Notes: generated by a model not told the origin, from the letters alone. DNA of 64,000 nucleotides from Rubrobacter calidifluminis (GCF_028617075.1 NZ_JAQKGV010000001.1:248001-312000), one strand, 5' to 3'; positions 1 through 8,074 are shown, numbered from the stretch's first letter. Program-made: numbers and translations.

Positions 1-1035
1 CTGGCGCTCGAGGCGGTCCTCAGTGGCTACGGACTCTTCTTCCCGCCCGACCCGGGATGGGACGCGACCATCGGCGGGATGGCGGCGACCAACGCGAGCG
101 GGACCAACGCGCTGCGCTACGGCGCGATGCGCGAGCGGGTGCTCGGGCTCGAGGTGGTGCTGGCCGACGGGAGGGTGATCAGGACCGGCGGGCTCGCGGT
201 GAAGTCCTCCGCCGGCTACAACCTGACGCCGCTCTTCGTCGGCTCGGAGGGGACCCTGGGCGTCTTCACCGAGATCACGCTCAGGCTCCAGCCCCTCCTG
301 GAGAGCGCGGTCGCCGCACGGGTGACCTTCCACGGGGTAGAGGACGCCGGGGAGGCCGCCGTCGCCGTGGTCCGCTCCGTGGTGGGGGCGACGCGGGTGG
401 AGCTGGTCGACGCCCGCACCGTGGAGGCGGTCAACGTCTACAAGGGGACCTCCTACGAGGTCGCACCGACGCTCTTTCTGGAGTTTGCGGGCAGCGTCGA
501 GGGGGCTGAGGCCGACGCCCGGCGTGCGGAGGAGATCTGCCGCCGGGCGGGATGTCTGGCCTTCGAGGCCGAGCGTGACGAGGCGGCGCGCGGGCGGCTG
601 TGGGAGGCGCGGCACGAGGCGGCGCTCGCGGTGGCGGAGCTCTATCCCGGCAGGCTCCCGATGACCACGGATGTGTGCGTACCCATCTCCGAGCTTGCTG
701 GTGCTCTGCGCCACGCCCGACAGGCCATCGCCTCACGGGGGATGGACGGCGTGATCCTGGGGCACGTCGGCGACGGGAACTACCACGCCATCTTCCCCGT
801 CGACCCCTCCGATCCGGAGGAGAAGGAGCGGGCCCGCCGGGTCGTCGGGGAGATCGTGGATTACGCCCTCGAGCGCGGCGGCACCTGCACCGGCGAGCAC
901 GGCGTCGGGTACGGCAAGATCGACCACCTGCGACGCGAGCACCCCGACACCGTGCCGCTCATGGCGCAGATCAAACGCCTGCTCGACCCCGCGGGAATCC
1001 TCAACCCCGGGAAAGTCGTCCCGCCGGCGGGGTAG
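1..1035 (+). CDS. FAD-linked oxidase, GlcD / D-lactate dehydrogenase type (5' truncated)
   Basis: The reading frame is open from base 1, so the N-terminus lies outside the window. About 344 residues of the FAD-linked 2-hydroxyacid oxidase family (glycolate oxidase GlcD or cytochrome-type D-lactate dehydrogenase) are visible. The visible start contains the family's PPDPG...TIGGMAATN stretch, part of the FAD-binding PCMH fold. The C-terminal cap ends with GEHGVGYGKI and DPAGILNPGKV, the normal family ending. These enzymes oxidise a 2-hydroxyacid to the 2-oxoacid and pass electrons to a quinone or cytochrome. Substrate cannot be told from sequence. The stop codon overlaps the -10-like hexamer of the next gene. 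Confidence 0.88.
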   Translation: MALEAVLSGYGLFFPPDPGWDATIGGMAATNASGTNALRYGAMRERVLGLEVVLADGRVIRTGGLAVKSSAGYNLTPLFVGSEGTLGVFTEITLRLQPLLESAVAARVTFHGVEDAGEAAVAVVRSVVGATRVELVDARTVEAVNVYKGTSYEVAPTLFLEFAGSVEGAEADARRAEEICRRAGCLAFEAERDEAARGRLWEARHEAALAVAELYPGRLPMTTDVCVPISELAGALRHARQAIASRGMDGVILGHVGDGNYHAIFPVDPSDPEEKERARRVVGEIVDYALERGGTCTGEHGVGYGKIDHLRREHPDTVPLMAQIKRLLDPAGILNPGKVVPPAG

Positions 1036-1044
1036 AATAGAAGC

Positions 1045-1446
1045 ATGGAACGCACGATAAGGGTGGTGGTGGCGAAAGTCGGCCTCGACGGGCACGACCG
1101 GGGCGCCAAGATCATAGCCCGCGCCCTGCGCGACGCCGGGATGGAGGTCATCTACACGGGATTGCACCAGACCCCCGAGCAGGTGGTCGAGACCGCCATA
1201 CAGGAGGACGTGGACGCGATAGGAATCTCGATCCTCTCCGGGGCGCATATGACGCTCGTCCCGCGGGTGGTGGAGCTCCTGCGCGAGCAGGGCGCCGACG
1301 ACATCCTGGTCTTCTGCGGCGGCACCATACCCAAAGACGACATCCCCAGGCTCAAGGAGCTCGGGGTGGGCGAGGTCTTCACCCCCGGCACCCCGACGTC
1401 GAAGGCCGTGGAGTACGTCCGGCGAGCCGTCCCGGCGCGGGACTAG
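1045..1446 (+). CDS. Cobalamin-binding domain protein, methylmalonyl-CoA mutase C-terminal subunit
   Basis: This 133-residue protein consists only of the B12-binding Rossmann domain of acyl-CoA mutases. The cobalt-coordinating signature D-x-H-x-x-G is at residues 15-20 (DGHDRG), followed by the usual GxS and GG...P segments ([14 protein letters not shown]). Such stand-alone small subunits pair with a separate catalytic subunit in methylmalonyl-CoA, isobutyryl-CoA or ethylmalonyl-CoA mutases; no catalytic subunit is in this window. No Shine-Dalgarno sequence precedes the ATG, but TAGAAT lies six bases upstream, so the mRNA may be leaderless. The gene fits with the B12 importer near 38-42 kb. 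Confidence 0.9.
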   Translation: MERTIRVVVAKVGLDGHDRGAKIIARALRDAGMEVIYTGLHQTPEQVVETAIQEDVDAIGISILSGAHMTLVPRVVELLREQGADDILVFCGGTIPKDDIPRLKELGVGEVFTPGTPTSKAVEYVRRAVPARD

Positions 1447-1485
1447 GGTTTTCCTGCAGGCAAGATACCCGGAGGAGGGAAGCTT

Positions 1486-2259
1486 TTGGACTACGTCAGG
1501 GTGGAGGAGGAGGGTGGTATCGCCGTTCTTACCGTGGACCGGCAGGACAAACTCAACGCCCTCAACCCGCAGGTCGTGGAGGAGATAGGGCAGGCGCTGC
1601 TCGACCTCGGGAACAAGGAGGTGCGGGCGATAATCGTGACGGGGGCGGGGGAGAGGGCTTTCGTCGCCGGGGCGGACATCGCCGCGATGAGCGAGATGGA
1701 CCCGATCGAGGCGAAGCATTTCGCGGAGACGAGCAACGCCGCGATGGCGCTTTTGGACCGCAGCCCGATCCCGACGATCGCCGCCGTGAACGGATTTGCG
1801 CTCGGCGGCGGGTGCGAGATAGCGCTCGCCTGCGACATCCGCGTCGCCTCGGAGAACGCCGTCTTCGGCTTCCCGGAGGTCTCTTTGGGCATCATCCCCG
1901 GCATGGGCGGCACCCAGCGCCTGCCGCGCCTCATCGGACCCGGCCTGGCCAAGGAGCTCATCCTCACCGGACGACGCATAAGCGCCGCCGGGGCGAAGAA
2001 GATCGGGCTCGTGAACAGGGTCGTGCCGCAGGGAGAGGCACTGGATGCTGCCCGCTCCATCGCCTCCGAGATCGCCGGCAACGGCCCGCTCGCCGTCCGG
2101 CACGCGAAGGCCGCGGCGAACAAGGCGCAGGAGGTGGACCTCATAAGCGGGCTCGACTACGAGTCCGACCAGTTCGCGCTCCTCTTCTCCACCCGGGACG
2201 CGAAGGAGGGGATGAAGGCCTTCGTCGAGAAGCGCGAGGCCTCCTTCGAGGGCCGGTGA
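1486..2259 (+). CDS. Enoyl-CoA hydratase / isomerase family protein
   Basis: This 257-residue crotonase-fold protein has the expected family length. The oxyanion-hole loop FALGGGCEIALA and the acidic catalytic region (PEVSLGIIPGMGGTQRLPR, residues about 126-144) both look intact, so hydration of 2-enoyl-CoA is likely. The start is TTG at 1486, preceded by a strong GGAGGAGGG. Its stop overlaps the GTG of the following thioesterase, so the two are probably translationally coupled. It likely acts in fatty acid or branched-chain acyl-CoA breakdown; the precise substrate is not visible. Confidence 0.93.
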   Translation: MDYVRVEEEGGIAVLTVDRQDKLNALNPQVVEEIGQALLDLGNKEVRAIIVTGAGERAFVAGADIAAMSEMDPIEAKHFAETSNAAMALLDRSPIPTIAAVNGFALGGGCEIALACDIRVASENAVFGFPEVSLGIIPGMGGTQRLPRLIGPGLAKELILTGRRISAAGAKKIGLVNRVVPQGEALDAARSIASEIAGNGPLAVRHAKAAANKAQEVDLISGLDYESDQFALLFSTRDAKEGMKAFVEKREASFEGR

Positions 2260-2705
2260 TAAAGGAGGTCATCCTCCGGGCCCGCTACTCGGAGACCGAC
2301 GCCCAGGGAATAGTCAACAACGCCTCCTACCTCTCGTACTTCGAGGTCGGCCGGGTGGAGTGGCTGCGCTCCGCAGGTGTTTCCTACCGGGAGATAGAAC
2401 GCTCCGGGTACGGCTTCGTCGTGGTCGAGGCGCACGTAAACTACAGGAGGCCCGCCTTCTTCGACGACGAGCTTACGCTGCGCACCGGTCTCTCGGAGGT
2501 CGGCAGGGCTTCGATGCGCTTCGACTACACCCTGCTGCGCGACGGTGAGACGCTCGTCACCGGCTACACCCGCCATGGGTGTATAGACCTCACCACCGGC
2601 CGGCCGGTGCGGGTGCCGAAGGAGATCGCCCGGCTCGCAGCGCTCCGGGAGGATGGCGCAGGGGCCCGCCGGCGAAGGGAAAGGTCCGGTGGTTCGAAAG
2701 GGTGA
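2256..2705 (+). CDS. Acyl-CoA thioesterase, 4HBT / YbgC type
   Basis: This 149-residue single hot-dog protein starts at a GTG whose last two bases belong to the previous gene's TGA (GTGA overlap). It carries the 4-hydroxybenzoyl-CoA thioesterase-like motif ETDAQGIVNNASYLSYFE, in which the Asp is the usual catalytic residue. Members hydrolyse acyl-CoA or aryl-CoA thioesters. Coupling to the enoyl-CoA hydratase suggests removal of CoA from a pathway intermediate. The Arg-rich C-terminal 20 residues are poorly conserved in style and may be an extension. Confidence 0.9.
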   Translation: MIKEVILRARYSETDAQGIVNNASYLSYFEVGRVEWLRSAGVSYREIERSGYGFVVVEAHVNYRRPAFFDDELTLRTGLSEVGRASMRFDYTLLRDGETLVTGYTRHGCIDLTTGRPVRVPKEIARLAALREDGAGARRRRERSGGSKG

Positions 2706-2772
2706 CGGGCGTCGGAGCCAGTCCGATGGTCCACACGGCCGCGAGGGAATCCGGGTCCGGTGCAGGAGGGGG

Positions 2773-3036
2773 TTGTCCATAACCGCCATACAGCTCGTTT
2801 CCGTGGTCGGGTCCCTTCTCATCCTCGCCGCCTACGCGGCGAACCTGCTCGGGGTGCTGTCGGCGAGCGGGGTGAAGTACTCGCTGCTCAACCTGATCGG
2901 CTCGGGCATCCTCTCCGCCATAGCGGTGATCGAAGACCAGTGGGGCTTTTTGCTCCTGGAGGGGGCCTGGACCCTGATCAGCGCGGGAGCGCTCGCGCGC
3001 CTGACCTTCCGCCGCATCCGCGGGGAGGACGGCTGA
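2773..3036 (+). CDS. Small integral membrane protein, CBU_0592-like
   Basis: From the TTG at 2773, with AGGAGG three bases upstream, an 87-residue protein is read with three predicted membrane helices and a short basic tail (RLTFRRIRGEDG). The middle part (YSLLNLIGSGILSAIA...GAWTLIS) resembles the CBU_0592-like family of small bacterial membrane proteins, whose function is not established. A longer frame extends upstream to 2653, but its extra 40 residues are hydrophilic and low in quality, so the TTG is preferred. It follows the thioesterase by 67 bases and may be in the same transcript. Confidence 0.75.
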   Translation: MSITAIQLVSVVGSLLILAAYAANLLGVLSASGVKYSLLNLIGSGILSAIAVIEDQWGFLLLEGAWTLISAGALARLTFRRIRGEDG

Positions 3037-3050
3037 ACCCATCCCGGACG

Positions 3051-3077
3051 TGTCACGGAGCGGACTGCTGGCTCGTC
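3051..3077 (+). promoter_or_regulatory. ECF41-type promoter (autoregulation of sigma factor)
   Basis: TGTCACG (3051-3057), 16 bases, then CGTC (3074-3077). As I recall the published work on ECF41 sigma factors, their promoters have TGTCACA at -35 and CGTC at -10. The same pair with the same 16-base gap recurs at 4132 and 5857. This copy precedes the sigma factor gene, giving a leader of about 120 bases and implying autoregulation. Confidence 0.8.
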
Positions 3078-3121
3078 TTCTCGTGTGGAGGCACCTTCGG
3101 AGGAATACGAGGGAGGCTGGC

Positions 3122-3214
3122 ATGAGGGTGTCGGCTTCGACGCGGGTGCAGTACGCCTGTACCATCACGAGCGGGAAGGGCAGCGTCCGGGCGGGAGGCC
3201 GCGGTGAAGGGTGA
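3122..3214 (+). CDS. Possible 30-residue leader peptide overlapping the sigma factor start
   Basis: A short frame starts at ATG 3122 behind a good ribosome-binding site (GGGAGG, spacing about five) and stops at 3214, 11 bases inside the sigma factor gene, whose GTG is at 3204. No family is recognised. The position suggests translational coupling or attenuation of the sigma factor. The only support is the ribosome-binding site and the overlap, so it may not be a real product. Confidence 0.35.
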   Translation: MRVSASTRVQYACTITSGKGSVRAGGRGEG

Positions 3215-4118
3215 CGAGACATCCGTCGCGAAGGGCTTCGAGGAGCATCGGCCCCTGCTGTTTTCCATCGCCTACCGGATGCTCGGCAGCGCGACGGACG
3301 CCGAGGACGTCCTGCAGGAGGCCTACCTGCGCTGGCGAGAGGCCTCGACCGGTGAGATTCGCTCCCCGCAGGCTTATCTCTCGACGGTGGTCACCCGGCT
3401 GTGCATCGACCACCTCAGGCGCCTCAAGGCGCGACGCGAGGACTACACCGGCCCCTGGCTGCCCGAGCCGATAGCGACCGAGGCGGACGCCGCCGGGGAT
3501 GCGGAGCTCGCCGAGTCGCTCTCGATGGCGATGCTCGTCGTCCTGGAGACGCTCTCGCCGCTGGAGAGGGCGGTGTTCGTGCTGCGCGAGGCGTTCGGAT
3601 TTCCCTACGCCGAGATCGCCGGGATGGTCGACCGCAGCGAGGCGGCGGTCAGGCAGCTCGCCCGCCGGGCGCGCGAGCACGTCCGCGCGCGCCGCCCCCG
3701 CTTCGAGGCGGACCCGGAGGCGCGGCTCCGGGCGACAGAGCGTTTTCTCGAGGCGGTGGCGGGTGGGGATCTGGAGGCCCTCATGGAGGTACTCGCCCCC
3801 GACGTGGTGCTGATCGCCGACGGGGGTGGGAAGGCCCGCGCCCCCAGACGCCCCCTCTACGGGGCGGGGAAGGTGGCCCGCTTCCTGCGCTCCATCTCCA
3901 CGCGGGAGAAGATGGCCCTCTTCCTGCGCTCGGTCTCCGGGGAGCCTGCCTCCGGGGTCGAGGTCGGGATCGCGTGGATCAACGGAGCCCCGGGAGTCGT
4001 CGCGACCTCGGGAGGACGGACGGTCTCGGCCGTGGTCCTCGACGTGTCGGGCGGCAGGATCCGGACCATCCACCTGGTGGCGAATCCGGACAAGCTGGCC
4101 CGCGTGCGCGGGACCTGA
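3204..4118 (+). CDS. ECF41-family RNA polymerase sigma factor with SnoaL-like C-terminal domain
   Basis: This 304-residue ECF sigma factor has sigma region 2 at about residues 10-75, region 4 at about 105-165, and a fused SnoaL-like domain at about 175-300. The three hallmark motifs of group ECF41 are present: WLPEP (85-89) in the linker, DGGGK (206-210), and NPDKL (294-298) at the C-terminus. In studied members the fused domain modulates activity in place of an anti-sigma factor. ECF41 genes usually sit beside carboxymuconolactone decarboxylase, oxidoreductase or epimerase genes; here an oxidoreductase and two epimerase-like genes follow. The GTG start is preceded by GGGAGG. Confidence 0.94.
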   Translation: MKGDETSVAKGFEEHRPLLFSIAYRMLGSATDAEDVLQEAYLRWREASTGEIRSPQAYLSTVVTRLCIDHLRRLKARREDYTGPWLPEPIATEADAAGDAELAESLSMAMLVVLETLSPLERAVFVLREAFGFPYAEIAGMVDRSEAAVRQLARRAREHVRARRPRFEADPEARLRATERFLEAVAGGDLEALMEVLAPDVVLIADGGGKARAPRRPLYGAGKVARFLRSISTREKMALFLRSVSGEPASGVEVGIAWINGAPGVVATSGGRTVSAVVLDVSGGRIRTIHLVANPDKLARVRGT

Positions 4119-4131
4119 AGATCCCTCCCCA

Positions 4132-4158
4132 TGTCACGCCCGCGCGGGGCTGTGCGTC
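4132..4158 (+). promoter_or_regulatory. ECF41-type promoter for the FAD oxidoreductase
   Basis: TGTCACG (4132-4138), 16 bases, CGTC (4155-4158): the same elements and gap as at 3051 and 5857. Transcription would start near 4165, about 40 bases before the oxidoreductase ATG. Confidence 0.8.
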
Positions 4159-4205
4159 TCTGGAGATGTAGAGGTTCGAGATCCACGCAAGGAGCGTACG
4201 TAGAC

Positions 4206-5540
4206 ATGGAAAAGAGAACCGATCGGACAGACGTCGTGGTGGTCGGCGGAGGCATGGCGGGCCTTGCCGCCGCCTGCTATCTGGCACGAGAAGGGGTGGG
4301 GGTGACGCTTGTCGAGAAGGCCTCCGCGCCGGGAGGTCGGGCCGCCACCCGGAGCTTCGACGGCTTCTATTTGAACCGCGGCATACACGCCATCTACACC
4401 GGCGGGGCGGCCTCCCGGGTCCTGGCGGAGCTCGGCGTCACCTACGCCTACGGCACTCCGCCCAAAGAGACCTTTGTGCGGCGGGAGGGGGTACTGCACA
4501 CATTCCCCGCCGACCCTCTGGGGATCTTGCGTACCAGCCTCTTCGGCGCGAGAGACAGGGTGGACCTCGTCCGCTTCTTCGCAACGCTCTCCCTGGCCAG
4601 GCCGGGTGAGGCGGCGCACGTGAGCGTGCAGGAGTGGCTCGACCGCCGCGTTCGCCGCCCGCGGGTGCGCCGGCTGTTGGAGGGGCTCGCCCGCACGCTG
4701 GTCTACAGCAGCGCGCTGGACCTCGTGAGCGCCGAGGTTTTCGTTGACAGGCTCCGGCGCTCGCTCAGGCACCCCGTGCACTACGTCGAGGGTGGCTGGC
4801 AGACCCTGGTGGACGGGCTGCGGGAGGTCGCTGAGAGGAACGGGGCGTGCATCCTGGTCGGCACCCGTGCCCTGGGCGTCGAGCACCACGAGGGGCTCGT
4901 GCGCGGCGTGCGCCTGAAGGACGGGAGCCTCATCCCCGCCTCCGCCGTCATCGTCGCCACCAGGCCCCACGACGCCCTCGGGCTGGTAGACGGAGACACT
5001 AATCCAGCCCTGCGCCGAATCGTGGATGGTTTGCTTCCGGGCCGGCTCGCCTGCCTCGACGTCGCCCTGAGCCGCCTGCCCTCCTCCCGCTACACGGTGG
5101 TCCAGGACCTCGACCGTCCGCAGTTCATGAGCGTCCAGTCGGCCTACGCACAGCTCGCCCCCGAGGGAGGGGCCGTGATCCACGCTTTCAAGCAGCTCGA
5201 TCCAAGGGGCCTCGACGACCCGCGCCAGGACGAGCGTGATCTCGAAGGTCTTCTCGACGCGGCGCAACCCGGATGGCGCGAGGTGCTCGTGAGGCGCCAG
5301 TACCTGCCGCGCATAGAGGCCGTGGGCGCGCTCCCCACCGCCGCCCGGGGCGGCTTCGCCGGCAGGCCGGGAACGGAAGTGCCGGGCTTCACCAACCTCT
5401 ACCTGGCCGGCGACTGGGTGGGCCCGGAGGGCTTTCTGCTGGACGCCAGCATGGCCAGCGCCCGCCGGGCGGCGGAGCTGGTGCTCCGGAGGGCACCGTC
5501 TTCCGGAAAGTCGACCGCAGGCTCCCGGGTTTCGGGGTGA
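4206..5540 (+). CDS. FAD-dependent amine oxidase / phytoene-desaturase-like oxidoreductase
   Basis: This 444-residue flavoprotein opens with a Rossmann FAD motif, VVVVGGGMAGLAAA, and the EKASAPGGRAAT stretch typical of phytoene desaturases, protoporphyrinogen oxidases and amine oxidases. The C-terminal FAD motif NLYLAGDWVGPEGFLLDASMASA is also intact. The substrate is unknown. The start is ATG 4206, with AAGGAG upstream; an upstream extension to 4131 would run through the ECF41 promoter and is rejected. It fills the oxidoreductase position of the classic ECF41 neighbourhood. Its stop overlaps the GTG of the nitroreductase-like remnant. Confidence 0.9.
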   Translation: MEKRTDRTDVVVVGGGMAGLAAACYLAREGVGVTLVEKASAPGGRAATRSFDGFYLNRGIHAIYTGGAASRVLAELGVTYAYGTPPKETFVRREGVLHTFPADPLGILRTSLFGARDRVDLVRFFATLSLARPGEAAHVSVQEWLDRRVRRPRVRRLLEGLARTLVYSSALDLVSAEVFVDRLRRSLRHPVHYVEGGWQTLVDGLREVAERNGACILVGTRALGVEHHEGLVRGVRLKDGSLIPASAVIVATRPHDALGLVDGDTNPALRRIVDGLLPGRLACLDVALSRLPSSRYTVVQDLDRPQFMSVQSAYAQLAPEGGAVIHAFKQLDPRGLDDPRQDERDLEGLLDAAQPGWREVLVRRQYLPRIEAVGALPTAARGGFAGRPGTEVPGFTNLYLAGDWVGPEGFLLDASMASARRAAELVLRRAPSSGKSTAGSRVSG

Positions 5541-5825
5541 TCTGGAAGAGGTTACACCGCGGTAGGAGGGCCGGCTGGTACAGGAACATCGAGGTACGCC
5601 CGGCGCTCGAGGTGAGTACCGGACGGGAGCGCTACGCGCCGGAGCACCGGGTTCTCTCCGCCGAGGAAGGGTACGTTGGCTCTCACGGAATACACCGTCC
5701 GTCATCCGCTGGCGGCGAGGGTGCTGGCCGCAGCGCTCGGCTCTCGGGCGATCCACCCGGTCAAGGCGCGACGAAGGCTCGCCCGCTCTGCGACGCTGGT
5801 CGCCTTCCGGCCTCAGGACCGATAA
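5537..5825 (+). pseudogene. Remnant of a deazaflavin-dependent nitroreductase-like protein, truncated and frameshifted
   Basis: From GTG 5537, overlapping the preceding stop, one frame gives RAGWYRNIEVRP...VSTGRERY...RVLSAEE, which resembles the middle of the small F420-binding nitroreductase/quinone reductase family. At about 5665-5676 the similarity moves to another frame, which gives LTEYTVRHPLAARVLAAALG and ends VAFRP before TAA at 5823-5825, like the family's C-terminus. The usual N-terminal TGRRSG region is missing. I infer an N-terminally truncated, frameshifted relic; a sequencing error could explain the shift but not the missing start. Confidence 0.5.
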
Positions 5826-5856
5826 GGAGACTGGGGTGGGCGGCATGGAGCCCCGA

Positions 5857-5883
5857 TGTCACAGGAGCCGGGGTAATCTCGTC
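5857..5883 (+). promoter_or_regulatory. ECF41-type promoter for the epimerase-GAF-epimerase operon
   Basis: TGTCACA (5857-5863), 16 bases, CGTC (5880-5883). This is the best match of the three ECF41-type sites. Transcription would begin near 5890, 36 bases before the GTG at 5926. Its position also shows that the reading frame extending upstream to 5836 is not the true protein start. Confidence 0.82.
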
Positions 5884-5925
5884 TTCAGGCTGAGAGTTGA
5901 TACTGGAGTCAGGGAGGTGACGGTC

Positions 5926-6846
5926 GTGCGGGTGTTCGTGGCAGGCGGGAGCGGGGTCATCGGAAGGCGGCTGGTTGAGCAGCTCGTGGTCCGGGGCCAC
6001 CAGGTGACGGCCACGACGACGGATCCGGACAAGTTGGCCCTGCTGGAGCGGCTGGGCGCGGAGGCGGTCGTGATGGATGGGCTGGATGCGGCGTCGGTGG
6101 GCGAGGCGGTGGCCACGGCCCGTCCGGATGCAATCGTGCACCAGATGACCTCGATCTCCGCCAGGCCCGATATGAAGCACTTCGACCGCTGGTTCGCCAC
6201 CACCAACCGGCTGCGCACCGCAGGGACCGACCACCTGCTGGCCGCGGCCGAGGCGACCGGCGTATCCAGCTTCGTCGCGCAGAGCTACGCCGGCTGGAAC
6301 GGCATCCGCGAGGGTGGATGGGTCAAGACCGAGGAGGACCCGCTGGAGCTGATGAAGGGGACGGCGGCGCAGGCGGGGATGGAGGCGATCCGCTACCTCG
6401 AGGACGCGGTCGTCGAGGCCGGTGGCGCGGTCCTGCGGTACGGCTGGCTCTACGGGCCGGGCGCCAGCGACACCCTGGTCGAGGCCGTGCGCAGGCGGCA
6501 GTTCCCGCTCATCGGGGGCGGCACCGGCTACAACTCTTGGGTGCATCTCGACGACGCGGCGAGCGCCACCGTCCTGGCCGTGGAGCAGCAGGCGAAGGGG
6601 GTGTTCAACGTCGTGGACGACGAGCCCGCTCCGGCCAGCGAGTGGCTGCCCTATCTGGCGGCGTGCGCGGGCGCGAAGCCGCCGCTTCGGATCCCCGGAT
6701 GGCTGGCCCGCCCGCTGGCCGGTGAGGTGGCGGTGACGATAATGACCGAGGGGCGCGGCTTCTCCAACGCCAGGGTCAGACGGGAGCTCGGCTGGGAGCC
6801 GCGTTACCCCTCGTGGCGGCAGGGCTTCAGGGAGGGGTTGGCGTGA
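5926..6846 (+). CDS. NAD(P)-dependent epimerase/dehydratase family protein
   Basis: This 306-residue extended SDR protein has the N-terminal nucleotide motif VAGGSGVIGRR and a central AQSYAGWNG region; the usual catalytic YxxxK is not evident at the expected place, so function may be atypical. GTG 5926 is chosen because AGGGAGG lies eight bases upstream and the ECF41 promoter ends at 5883. The gene overlaps the GAF gene by four bases. Its place under an ECF41-type promoter matches the epimerase class of ECF41 target genes. The substrate is unknown. Confidence 0.87.
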   Translation: MRVFVAGGSGVIGRRLVEQLVVRGHQVTATTTDPDKLALLERLGAEAVVMDGLDAASVGEAVATARPDAIVHQMTSISARPDMKHFDRWFATTNRLRTAGTDHLLAAAEATGVSSFVAQSYAGWNGIREGGWVKTEEDPLELMKGTAAQAGMEAIRYLEDAVVEAGGAVLRYGWLYGPGASDTLVEAVRRRQFPLIGGGTGYNSWVHLDDAASATVLAVEQQAKGVFNVVDDEPAPASEWLPYLAACAGAKPPLRIPGWLARPLAGEVAVTIMTEGRGFSNARVRRELGWEPRYPSWRQGFREGLA

Positions 6847-7328
6847 GTCGGCCGGGGGGTTCGAGCGGGATCCTGGAGCGGATGTGCGACGCCGTCCCGG
6901 CTGGGGCGGGGATCGAAGACGTGGCCGCCGGGCTCGCGGACCTCGTCCGCCGCGAGAGTGGGCGCCGGTGGGTCGGCGTCTACCGCGTCGGCGGCGGCGA
7001 GGTGGTGAACCTCGCCTGGAGCGGCCCCGCCGCACCCGCGCACCCGAGTTTCCCGAGCGGCCAGGGGCTCACCGGCGCCGCCCTCGCCTCGCGCGACACC
7101 GTCTGCTCGAACGACGCTGCAGCCGACCCGCGCTGCCTGACCAACCAGCCGACGACGGGCTCCGGGCTCGTCGTCCCCGTGATCATTGCCGGCGAGGTAG
7201 TCGGGACGCTGGATGTCGAGGATCCGCAGACCAGCGCCTTCGGCGCTACGGATGAGGCGTTCTTCGAGGAGATCGCCACGGCCCTGAGCCCGCTCTATCG
7301 CCGCGCCGGGTCGGAAGCCGGGCGATGA
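6843..7328 (+). CDS. GAF domain protein
   Basis: This 161-residue protein begins at a GTG overlapping the previous TGA. Residues about 20-155 form a single GAF domain with the usual pattern SGQGLTGAA, a short central loop, then LVVPVIIAGEVVGTLDVE. It has two cysteines (VCSN and DPRC), but they are not in the positions I expect for free-methionine-sulfoxide reductase, so that activity is not assigned. It may sense a small ligand or redox state for the adjacent NAD(P)-dependent enzymes. It is cotranscribed with both neighbours. Confidence 0.8.
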   Translation: MSRPGGSSGILERMCDAVPAGAGIEDVAAGLADLVRRESGRRWVGVYRVGGGEVVNLAWSGPAAPAHPSFPSGQGLTGAALASRDTVCSNDAAADPRCLTNQPTTGSGLVVPVIIAGEVVGTLDVEDPQTSAFGATDEAFFEEIATALSPLYRRAGSEAGR

Positions 7329-8074
7329 GGATCGCGGTGGCCGGTGGGACGGGCCTGGTCGGGCGCCACGTGGTGGAGCACGCCGGGCGGCGGGGCCACG
7401 AGGTCGTCGTGCTGAGCCGCTCCCGCGGCGTCGACGTCTGCACCGGAGAGGGGCTCGCGAGCGCGCTGGAGGACGTCGAGGCCGTCGTCGACGTCACGAA
7501 CGCCGGCACCACCGGGGAGCGTGCGGCGACCGCCTTCTTCACCGCAGTGGCAGCCAACCTTCAGCGCATCGGCGCTGAGAGTGGGGTTCGACACATCGTC
7601 ACCCTCTCGATCGTGGGCATCGACCGGGTCCGGACCGACTACTACGCGGCGAAGCTCGCCCACGAGCGGGTGGCCACAGAAGGGCCTGTTCCGAGTACGA
7701 TCCTCCGCGCGACCCAGTTCCACGAGTTCGCGGGGCAGATGATCTCACGGACGCGCGAGGGCTCGCACGCCTGGGTGCCCGACCTGCGCGTGCAGACTGT
7801 CGCCGCCCGCACGGTCGCCCGCGTCCTCGTCGAGCACGCGGAGGGCGCTCCGGCCGGCCGCGCTGCTGACCTTGCAGGTCCGGAGCAGGCGGATCTCGTC
7901 ACGCTCGCCCGCAGGCTCGTCGAGCGCCGGGGCGAGGCGATCGAGATCCACCCGGCCGGGAGCACCACCGGTGCGCCCCCGGGAGCGCTCCTGCCCGGAG
8001 ACGGCGCACGCATCGAGGGGCCGACGTTCGAGGAGTGGCTCGAGAGCGAGGACGCGGCGGCGCTGCCGCTCTGA
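7325..8074 (+). CDS. NAD(P)-binding SDR / NmrA-like protein
   Basis: This 249-residue protein starts with ATG overlapping the GAF stop (ATGA). The N-terminal motif IAVAGGTGLVGRHVVEHA is a clear dinucleotide-binding Rossmann site. Later segments (VTLSIVGIDR, YYAAKLAHERV, ILRATQFHEF) are typical of atypical SDRs of the NmrA/TMR type, with a Y-x-x-K style YAAK. Members are NADPH-binding oxidoreductases or redox sensors. It is the last gene of the ECF41-controlled operon and ends convergent to the thiolase, 71 bases away. Confidence 0.88.
   Translation: MRIAVAGGTGLVGRHVVEHAGRRGHEVVVLSRSRGVDVCTGEGLASALEDVEAVVDVTNAGTTGERAATAFFTAVAANLQRIGAESGVRHIVTLSIVGIDRVRTDYYAAKLAHERVATEGPVPSTILRATQFHEFAGQMISRTREGSHAWVPDLRVQTVAARTVARVLVEHAEGAPAGRAADLAGPEQADLVTLARRLVERRGEAIEIHPAGSTTGAPPGALLPGDGARIEGPTFEEWLESEDAAALPL

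Noticed and set aside
733-2103. Long minus-strand frame over the mutase subunit and enoyl-CoA hydratase
   Set aside because: It is antisense to two clearly homologous genes; long antisense frames are expected at this GC content, and the protein is His/Arg/Asp-rich without motifs.
5836-5925. Upstream extension of the first epimerase gene
   Set aside because: It spans the ECF41 promoter at 5857-5883 and the extra residues lack SDR character; GTG 5926 has a proper ribosome-binding site.
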